Positions 7,597-12,969 of a stretch of 12,969 nt of DNA are shown here, one piece after another. A program made the translations under genes and the position numbers. A model generated the notes under the pieces. The model did not search any database. It saw only the letters and a program-made list of their open reading frames with translations, and had not been told where the DNA came from. Where the stretch lies: contig DAOUTV010000024.1 in the NCBI GenBank assembly GCA_030668505.1, forward strand, positions 1 through 12,969, given 5' to 3'. Source of the DNA: Desulfobacterales bacterium (lineage in GTDB: Bacteria > Desulfobacterota > Desulfobacteria > Desulfobacterales > C00003060). The stretch's first letter is position 1; each line of letters opens with the position of its first letter.

Positions 7597-9918
7597 CTAT
7601 GAGGCATGGGTTCCCGCGCTAGACGGCGTTGACGAAGGCCTAACCGCACGGGTTAACTTCGCCTTGTAACGTTTTGTGACTCTGACAGCAAGAGAAAAGA
7701 TGCCGCTGATATTGCGTGTGCTCCCCTCAATCCCCTTAAAGAACAAGTACGCAAGCCCCCCTCGTGTGCTGACGCGCTCCCCCCTGCTGTGCCAGAACTT
7801 TGCCCAGCGATCGCTGTCGCCATACACATAGCCAATGATCCCCTTGCGAGTTTGTTCATCTTCAACTACAAACCTGCAACCGCACATCATCCGTTCGCCT
7901 CGCGCGTAGGCTTGAACCACTTCTGCGGGAATGGTGTAGGTGTTGCCGTAACTGTCGCGTGTCAACAAGTCGAATCTGTCTCCCTGTGCAATCGGTATGT
8001 GAGGCTCGAGAACAAGCCCGACGCCATCGAGCGACAAATCAGATGTCTTGCATCTGTATTGATCGCCGGTTTGAGGAATCCGTATGGTGACGTCTTCTTC
8101 GGTATAGATCCTGTGCTGGCGGCGGACCTGTCGCCTTTCCCAGACAATACCGAGACAAAGAAGGATAAGCACTATGTTAAAAGCTGACCACGCAGAGCAC
8201 ACGATGATCGCATCATGCTCCAGAGGATACTGAAACCAACGCAAGATAGTCAGTGGGATCCCCACTGTGGTCAGGAGCAGGACAAGATAGAAAGGAGTAG
8301 ACAACGGACTTAGAAAATCATCGCTGAGCGTTCTCGCTTTTGGCGTAACCTTGAACTTGGGTGACCTTGGCCGGAATACGGCGCTCAGCACAGCCGGAAT
8401 ATTGAAAAAACCCTGCGCGGTTTCGTAAAGTTCTGAGAAGAACGGATGCCGGACATGACCGAACATGTAGTTGCTTAGGAGGTATACTCCAAAGATATGA
8501 GGGCCGGTGTAGGCGAGTATCTGGAGCAAGGAGGCGTTGTAGACTTTGAGACCGAAGATCAGATACGCTAATGGCGCCAGCACAAATATGATTCGGGCCA
8601 AGCCGAAAAACCAGAACAGGCATGAATTAAAATAACAGAGTCTCTGATGAAAACTCAATTTTTTGAAAAAGAGTGGGTTTTTCAGTCTAAAAATCTGAAC
8701 CATGCCCTGGGCCCACCGAGTTCGTTGCAAAACAAAGTCCGTAAATGTCTCCGGAGAAAGTCCGCAGATCATGGGCCTTGAGACATATGCGCTCTTGTAT
8801 CCCCTGCCGTGCAATGTGAGGGAGGTCTCAGCGTCCTCTGTGATGGTATCGTGTGCAAGCCCTCCGATTTCCGCAAGATGCTTGCGGCGCAAAACGCCGG
8901 CCGATCCGCAGAAAAACGACGAATTCCAGAAATCAAGTGCAGGCTGTATCGCCCTGTAAAACATCTCATTTTCACCGGGGCTATCGAGGAAGGTACCCAG
9001 GTTTTTTTCAACTGGATCGGGATTGATAAAAAAATGAGGGGTTTGCACCAGGAAAAGATCTTCGTCCTCCATGAAGAATCCAACTATATTCTTAAGGATG
9101 TCTCTTGTAGGAACATGGTCGCAGTCAAGCATGAGAATGAGGTCTCCGCAGCTCTCCTTGGATCCTTTGTCCGGGCACCTGAAATCGTCGGGCAAGGGGA
9201 ATTCTTTGGGACATGTGCAGGCCAGCGCATGAGAAATGTTTCCCGCCTTGGCATGAATATTCCTTTGCCTGGTCATGTAGTTTACGCCCAGTGACCCGGC
9301 TAGCGACTTGAGCTTTTCCTGCCGATCCCGGGCCTTCCCGGCCTTTTTCGGATCAGGGTCTTTCAGTTTCTCTAACGTGCCGCCGTCGTCCAGGATATAA
9401 ATATTCAGTTTCTCTTTGGGATAATCGATATGGGTACAGGCGGTTGCGGTGACAGCGACAATCTCCTCGGGCTCGTTGTAGGTAGGAATAAAAACATCCA
9501 CCGAAGGAAGGTCCGGGTCATTCAGGTCTACTGGGATGAGTTCTCGGTGAATCGGGAAGATATTGGCGAACATCCCCAGCACATTCAGGACGATACAGTA
9601 TGACTCGGCTATATAAAGGGCTGCCATGGCCCAAAAGCTCCAGAAGTCGGGAAAGTACAGGGTATCAAAGGTGCGGAAGCACCAGTACCTTGAAGTAAGA
9701 AAGAAGCAGAAAAGCATAAATATGATTCTTTGAACGGCTTTGTTCGGGAAGAGGTCCCTCTGCAGAAGTACTAAAGCAAGGACCATACCCCATCCCAACC
9801 ACATCTGTGTCTTCAAATCAAGATATGTTGAAGCTCCATAAATGAACAGAAGGCTATACAGTATAAGGGGTATAGTAAGAAAAGTGAGTGATGATTTTGA
9901 AAAAAACAAGCTCTTCAT
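7597..9918 (-). CDS. bcsA: BcsA cellulose synthase catalytic subunit with PilZ domain
   Basis: The protein has 773 residues. It polymerises UDP-glucose into beta-1,4-glucan at the inner membrane, pushes the chain through its own channel, and is switched on by c-di-GMP. Hydrophobic spans at about 12-28, 37-52, 62-80 and 92-120 precede the family-2 glycosyltransferase domain. All catalytic marks are present: LDDGG (176-180), DCD (265-267), FFCGS (335-339), TED (360-362) and QRTRW (398-402). Further membrane spans follow (about 425-592), with the gating-loop motif FKVTPK at 522-527. The PilZ domain has RRQVRR (595-600) and DLSLDG (627-632), the two c-di-GMP-binding motifs. I chose ATG 9918. An in-frame TTG at 9954 after GGGGTG would add 12 residues and cannot be excluded, since ATG 9918 has no obvious Shine-Dalgarno. 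It is first in the bcsABZC operon. Confidence 0.96.
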   Translation of the reverse strand: MKSLFFSKSSLTFLTIPLILYSLLFIYGASTYLDLKTQMWLGWGMVLALVLLQRDLFPNKAVQRIIFMLFCFFLTSRYWCFRTFDTLYFPDFWSFWAMAALYIAESYCIVLNVLGMFANIFPIHRELIPVDLNDPDLPSVDVFIPTYNEPEEIVAVTATACTHIDYPKEKLNIYILDDGGTLEKLKDPDPKKAGKARDRQEKLKSLAGSLGVNYMTRQRNIHAKAGNISHALACTCPKEFPLPDDFRCPDKGSKESCGDLILMLDCDHVPTRDILKNIVGFFMEDEDLFLVQTPHFFINPDPVEKNLGTFLDSPGENEMFYRAIQPALDFWNSSFFCGSAGVLRRKHLAEIGGLAHDTITEDAETSLTLHGRGYKSAYVSRPMICGLSPETFTDFVLQRTRWAQGMVQIFRLKNPLFFKKLSFHQRLCYFNSCLFWFFGLARIIFVLAPLAYLIFGLKVYNASLLQILAYTGPHIFGVYLLSNYMFGHVRHPFFSELYETAQGFFNIPAVLSAVFRPRSPKFKVTPKARTLSDDFLSPLSTPFYLVLLLTTVGIPLTILRWFQYPLEHDAIIVCSAWSAFNIVLILLCLGIVWERRQVRRQHRIYTEEDVTIRIPQTGDQYRCKTSDLSLDGVGLVLEPHIPIAQGDRFDLLTRDSYGNTYTIPAEVVQAYARGERMMCGCRFVVEDEQTRKGIIGYVYGDSDRWAKFWHSRGERVSTRGGLAYLFFKGIEGSTRNISGIFSLAVRVTKRYKAKLTRAVRPSSTPSSAGTHAS

Positions 9919-9940
9919 GACTGTATTACGGCAAACCGAT

Positions 9941-9987
9941 CGTATTGGCTTCAAGGCACCCCGATTGAAGCCTGTTCAAGCAATACG
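9941..9987 (-). repeat. Nested dyad in the bcsA leader
   Basis: GGCTTCAA (9947-9954) pairs with TTGAAGCC (9965-9972) around a 10-base loop. Just outside, CGTATTG (9941-9947) can pair with CAATACG (9981-9987), leaving a one-sided bulge of about eight bases; the shared G at 9947 can pair in only one stem. On the minus strand this would fold in the RNA 23-69 bases upstream of the bcsA ATG. It abuts the MITE-like element, so it could be a regulatory leader hairpin or a remnant of inserted DNA. If bcsA really begins at TTG 9954, the structure would include that start. Confidence 0.45.
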
Positions 9988-10215
9988 GACTAAGGGCTTG
10001 CGCAAAAACAACTTACCATTTTGGCATTTCAGCTTCAGGCCATCTTTGGCCGATACTCATTCGCAAAATCCGCGAAATAGCCAGCTATTCCTGCCTGCCC
10101 CGTGGAATGCGAAGCATATTCCTCCGGGGTGGTTTTGCTCAATCGGATCGTCCAAATATAACCCAAATCTGAGCGCCAATTCTGTCAAGTTATTCTTGCG
10201 CAAGCCCTAAGCCCG
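9986..10215. mobile_element. MITE-like palindromic element upstream of bcsA
   Basis: The terminal 28 bases at 9991-10018 match the reverse complement of 10183-10210 at 23 of 28 positions, with the shared core AGGGCTTGCGCAA. Weaker inverted similarity continues inward for about another 50 bases on each side (for example TTTGGCCGAT against TTTGGACGAT, and GCAAAA in both arms). The centre is a strong hairpin, CCCCG...GGAATGC-GAA-GC...ATTCC...CGGGG (10098-10129). The whole element is therefore close to one long palindrome without coding capacity, as expected of a non-autonomous transposable element. I could not find clean target-site duplications, so its exact ends are uncertain by a few bases and the parent transposase family is unknown. 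Confidence 0.6.
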
Positions 10216-10461
10216 GAGCACTCGTTAATTCGAGGCGGATATAACGCGTTCGCGGTGTCCCCAACCCCATTGGTTCGACATCTCTTCTCTTTATTAGATC
10301 TTGTCAAAATGACCTTATCTCTTTAAAAAAAAGCTGGTAACGTTCAAAATTTGATGCATTCGTAAAAAGTTTAGACAAGAAAAATCTTCCAAAATGTGTA
10401 TCCTGAAGAAGCAGTCTGAATCATATTAAGTTATGCAAGAATCATGCAATTCACTTGCTTT
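10216..10461. other. AT-rich non-coding stretch
   Basis: No credible gene on either strand. On the minus strand there is a TTGACA (10302-10307), a perfect -35 hexamer, but at 17 bases spacing only GAGATG is found as -10, so I do not call a promoter. An eight-A run lies at 10325-10332. The stretch separates the two repeat elements and could hold the bcsA promoter, but no box pair stands out. Confidence 0.45.
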
Positions 10462-10587
10462 GAAGCTGTTTCAAAACCCTCTGACGACTCCATTTTGGCC
10501 ATTTTTGCCAAAAGTTCTTAGCGAAGTGAGCATAAAACTTTCAATAATGGACAAACTGACCAAGGAAAAGGGTTTTGAAACAGCTTC
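10462..10587. repeat. 126-base segment bounded by perfect 19-base inverted repeats
   Basis: The sequence at 10462-10480 (GAAGCTGTTTCAAAACCCT) is the exact reverse complement of 10569-10587. Between the arms are 88 bases, including a small internal dyad, TTTTGGC (10493-10499) and GCCAAAA (10507-10513). The arms are too long and too far apart for a terminator, and the segment has no coding sense. A second MITE-like element or the remains of an IS with its transposase deleted fits best. No target duplication is visible: the flanks cttgcttt and tagaaata do not match. Confidence 0.6.
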
Positions 10588-10719
10588 TAGAAATATCGGC
10601 ATAGATTCTAAGGGGTTAGCTCAAAAGAGGTGGGGATGGTTTAAGATTTATGGAAGGAAATGTATAGACAGTAATACATAAGTTGCGAGGATTAAAAAAT
10701 CAGGTTTTTCTCCAGATTA
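10588..10719. other. Non-coding stretch beside the transposase remnant
   Basis: I see no gene, promoter or terminator. The only open frame crossing it (plus strand, 10433-10681) runs through the 19-base inverted-repeat element and has no family resemblance. The bases are probably further decayed insertion sequence or spacer. Confidence 0.35.
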
Positions 10720-10797
10720 GCGGTTAAAATTGGCTACTACGTGGAACAGATCGAAGATGATTTTGGCCTGAAGCAGTTTTTTATAACGGCTTTTGGT
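10720..10797 (-). pseudogene. ISL3-type transposase remnant
   Basis: Directly after the stop of the NifA-like gene, and in the same frame, 26 codons read as a transposase core piece: Lys/Arg-rich RYKKLLQAK, then IIFDLFHVVANFNR. The FD-x-FH-V pattern with following Asn/Arg is typical of the DDE region of ISL3-family transposases (commonly IVFDxFHV). It starts without an initiation codon and ends at TAA (10717-10719), so it is a fragment, not a gene. The match comes from memory of the family motif over a short stretch, hence moderate confidence. Confidence 0.5.
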
Positions 10798-12321
10798 CTA
10801 CCGAAACACCCGATAGTCTACACCGTATTTCTTGGCTTTGTAGACGAACCTTCGCTCGGTTGTTTGAAGCAACTCGGCAGCCTTTGCCATATTGCCACGT
10901 GTGCTTTTTAGAGCGTCGACAATCATCTCGCGTTCCAGATTTACCGCGGCGTCTTCCAAGGATATGCCCGGCAGTGTATCGGACTCTTCTGCTGTCTGCA
11001 GAGTCGGGGGCAGGTGATAACTGTGGATAACGCCTTCCTCGCAAAGCAAAACGGCTCGCTCGATACAGTTTTCAAGTTCTCTCACATTGCCCGGCCAGTG
11101 GTACTGAATGAGCATATCGATAGCAGGCGTGGATAAGCGGCGGATGTCTTTCTGATTCTCCTTGGCGTATCTTTCTAAAAAGAAGTCGGCCAGGAGCAGG
11201 ACATCGGTCTTGCGCTCTCTCAATGGCGGCATATAGATGGGAAAGACATTCAATCTATAATAAAGGTCACCCCGAAAAATTTCTTCCTCCACAGCCCTTT
11301 CCAGGTTCTTGTTGGTGGCCGCTACGATGCGAACGTCTGCCTTTATGGTCTCGTATCCGCCCACACGTTCAAACTCCTTTTCCTGAAGGACACGCAGGAA
11401 TTTCGCCTGAACCTCCAAGCCCATTGAGCCGATTTCATCCAAAAAGACGGTCCCCTTGTTGGCAAGCTCGAATTTTCCTCGTTTTTGCCGAATCGCTCCG
11501 GTAAAGGCCCCTTTTTCATGTCCGAACAGCTCGCTTTCAATAAGGTTGGAGGGCAAGGCCGCACAATTTACCTTCACAAAGGGATTCCTGGATCTCATAC
11601 TGTTGTAATGGATGGCGTAGGCGACCAATTCCTTTCCTGTACCGCTCTCTCCTCTTATCAACACCGTGGCATTACTCTTAGACACCTGGGAGATCATTTG
11701 AAAGACCTCCCGCATCTTATTGCTATTTCCGATGATATTAGTGATGTGAAACTTGCTGGCAAGCTCTTGTTGAAGTCGCCGGTTTTCTTCTCTTAACTGT
11801 TCTCTTTCTAATTGGATGGTTTCCAGATTAGTGACATGCCGAGCAATCATTGTGGCAATGATGGAAAGAAGCCTTTTCCCATCTTTCAACGAGAAAGATT
11901 CGTCAAAGGGCCGATCAACGCTCAAGGCCCCAATAACCTGGTTGCCCTTCTTGACAGGGGCACAGATAAAGGAAAGTTCCTGGTCCTGTACCGCCTTTCT
12001 TGTTGCAGTACGGTTTAGAAACAGGGGTTCTTCACTGATCTTTGCAACCGCAAAGGCCTTGCCGGTTTGGATGACACGACCTGTAACGCCCTCTCCCAAC
12101 CTGTATTTTCCTCTTTCCATGGCAGCCTTGGACAAGCCGTGGGCCACCTCGATGCTAATCTCGTCGCGCAGGGGATTAAGAATCGAAATGGTCCCCCGTA
12201 CCATATCCATTGAATTGGAAAGAATGTCCAAAACCTTATAGAGAGATTTCTTGAGTTCCAGGGTTACATTAAGGGCTTTGCTGATTTCATAAAGAAGGGT
12301 GACTTCTTCGATCTTTTTCAT
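10798..12321 (-). CDS. NifA-family sigma-54-dependent transcriptional activator (GAF-AAA+-HTH)
   Basis: This 507-residue enhancer-binding protein activates sigma-54 promoters by ATP hydrolysis. A GAF sensor domain covers about residues 20-165 and includes the NifA-like signature LGEGVTGRVIQTGKAFAV...SEEPLFLNRT (75-105). A short coiled coil (165-190) leads to the AAA+ domain with Walker A GESGTGK (224-230), the sigma-54 contact loop GAFTGA (271-276), Walker B TVFLDEIG (291-298) and FRGDLYYRLNVF (349-360). A Fis-type helix-turn-helix lies at about 475-500 (GNMAKAAELLQTTERRF). The linker after the AAA+ domain lacks the paired cysteines of oxygen-sensitive NifA. Start 12321 is an ATG with GGGTG upstream; a TTG at 12333 is the alternative. 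No nif gene is in view, so its targets are unknown. It lies 40 bases after the ArsC-fusion gene and may share its transcript. Confidence 0.9.
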   Translation of the reverse strand: MKKIEEVTLLYEISKALNVTLELKKSLYKVLDILSNSMDMVRGTISILNPLRDEISIEVAHGLSKAAMERGKYRLGEGVTGRVIQTGKAFAVAKISEEPLFLNRTATRKAVQDQELSFICAPVKKGNQVIGALSVDRPFDESFSLKDGKRLLSIIATMIARHVTNLETIQLEREQLREENRRLQQELASKFHITNIIGNSNKMREVFQMISQVSKSNATVLIRGESGTGKELVAYAIHYNSMRSRNPFVKVNCAALPSNLIESELFGHEKGAFTGAIRQKRGKFELANKGTVFLDEIGSMGLEVQAKFLRVLQEKEFERVGGYETIKADVRIVAATNKNLERAVEEEIFRGDLYYRLNVFPIYMPPLRERKTDVLLLADFFLERYAKENQKDIRRLSTPAIDMLIQYHWPGNVRELENCIERAVLLCEEGVIHSYHLPPTLQTAEESDTLPGISLEDAAVNLEREMIVDALKSTRGNMAKAAELLQTTERRFVYKAKKYGVDYRVFR

Positions 12322-12361
12322 CTCTACACCCAAACGGATAGTTTACCAATTGCAGGCATTC

Positions 12362-12969
12362 TTATACGCCCTGATTCTCTAAAAGTCTTTTAACTCTTTC
12401 TTCTACATCCTTTCTTACCTTGCGCATAAACTCAATTGGCTTACCTGCAGGGTCAGGCACTGACCACTCTTGATTGCGGGCTCCCGGAAAAAGGGGACAC
12501 GCTTCTTCACAGCCCATGGAAATGATCAAATCTGGCTTTACCACTTGGGCGGCTTCCTGAATCGACTTTGGTTTGCGAAAGGCCATGTCTATACCCTTTT
12601 CGCTCATGACCTCTTCCATGAGTGGATTGATCTGTTGGGCAGGCGCACTTCCTGCACTTTCGACTTCTATCTTGTCCCCGGCGTGATACTGTGCAAAGGC
12701 ACTGGCCATCTGACTGCGGCAGGCGTTTTCTGTGCAAACGAAGAGGATCTTTTTTCTGTTTAGAAAGGGGGATACGAGGTTCCTGGCCTTTTCCCTTGCA
12801 TCTGTCAGTGCTGTGGGGTGCTTTTTTATTTCTCCAGCCTTTTCGACCTGTCTATATGTGAGGCTGCCATCGAAACTCGCCCCAACCGCATCGAAAAAGT
12901 ACTTGGCCGTAAGACTAACGCCATCAAAGAGGTTTTTTCCCTTCGTGGCCCCTAAGGACAATAAAAAAC
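12362..12969 (-). CDS. arsC: Flavodoxin/FMN-reductase - arsenate reductase (LMW phosphatase) fusion, C-terminal part (5' end outside window)
   Basis: The frame is open to the right edge, so the N-terminus is missing; at least 199 residues are visible. The first 60 or so (GATKGKNLFDGVSLTAKYFF..., ...GEIKKHP) match the C-terminal end of flavodoxin-fold NAD(P)H-dependent FMN reductases. From about residue 70 a low-molecular-weight-phosphatase-type domain follows. It has the phosphate loop C-TENAC-R (Cys76 to Arg82, CX5R), Cys151 and Cys155 in MGCEEACPLFPG, and the acid DP motif in WSVPDPAG (Asp170). That set is typical of thioredoxin-coupled arsenate reductase, which reduces arsenate to arsenite through a cysteine relay. 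The fused flavin domain might supply electrons directly, which is inference. A non-arsenate phosphatase role is the alternative. The NifA-like gene begins 40 bases downstream. Confidence 0.82.
   Translation of the reverse strand, partial: FLLSLGATKGKNLFDGVSLTAKYFFDAVGASFDGSLTYRQVEKAGEIKKHPTALTDAREKARNLVSPFLNRKKILFVCTENACRSQMASAFAQYHAGDKIEVESAGSAPAQQINPLMEEVMSEKGIDMAFRKPKSIQEAAQVVKPDLIISMGCEEACPLFPGARNQEWSVPDPAGKPIEFMRKVRKDVEERVKRLLENQGV

Noticed and set aside
8809..9294. Plus-strand open frame of 161 codons
   Set aside because: It is antisense to the catalytic core of bcsA, whose motifs are all intact.
9947..9966. Sigma-54 promoter before bcsA
   Set aside because: A GG-N10-GC spacing exists here, but the surrounding bases do not fit TGGCAC...TTGC, and it would lie inside the leader hairpin.
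9842..10210. Possible plus-strand gene of 122 codons upstream of bcsA
   Set aside because: It starts inside bcsA on the other strand and ends in the inverted-repeat element; the peptide has no family resemblance.
9955..10400. c-di-GMP riboswitch in the bcsA leader
   Set aside because: I looked for the GEMM-type conserved bases on the minus strand and did not find them; the visible dyads belong to the hairpin and the MITE-like element.
10433..10681. Possible plus-strand gene of 82 codons
   Set aside because: It runs through both 19-base inverted repeats, has no ribosome-binding site and no recognisable motif.

Overview
The window reads as chromosomal DNA of a Gram-negative bacterium, most plausibly a deltaproteobacterial (Desulfobacterota-like) anaerobe. 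This is inference. It rests on roughly even base composition, an outer-membrane cellulose exporter, a NifA-family sigma-54 activator, and the paired families TIGR03545/TIGR03546. Every convincing gene lies on the minus strand, so the window is described from its right end to its left.

Right end (12969-10798): the 3' part of a gene whose product carries the C-terminal piece of a flavodoxin/NAD(P)H-dependent FMN-reductase domain fused to a low-molecular-weight-phosphatase-type arsenate reductase. After a 40-base gap comes a complete NifA-like GAF-AAA+-HTH activator.

Middle gap (10797-9919, about 880 bases, no credible gene): it holds debris of mobile DNA. There is a short ISL3-type transposase remnant directly after the activator's stop, a 126-base segment bounded by perfect 19-base inverted repeats, and a roughly 220-base nearly palindromic MITE-like element. 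Next to the last is a nested dyad just upstream of the cellulose operon.

Centre (9918-1944): a compact cellulose operon, bcsA-bcsB-bcsZ-bcsC. BcsA makes and translocates the glucan with PilZ (c-di-GMP) control, BcsB is its periplasmic partner, BcsZ is a GH8 endoglucanase and BcsC is a short TPR/beta-barrel exporter. The last three genes overlap (bcsB/bcsZ by 8 bases, bcsZ/bcsC by 4), which points to coupled translation. BcsZ has Glu at the position where the catalytic base Asp is expected. No other bcs accessory genes lie in the window.

Left end (1687-1): TIGR03546 (a small DUF2062-like membrane protein) overlaps by ATGA the start of a TIGR03545 gene that runs off the window. They form their own transcription unit, with a plausible promoter and several TTACAT/ATGTAA motifs between bcsC and TIGR03546.

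No rRNA, tRNA or CRISPR array was seen. Nothing here clearly constitutes a wholly new system. The most unusual points are the flavodoxin-ArsC fusion, the altered BcsZ active site and the palindromic elements sitting where the bcsA promoter or leader should be.
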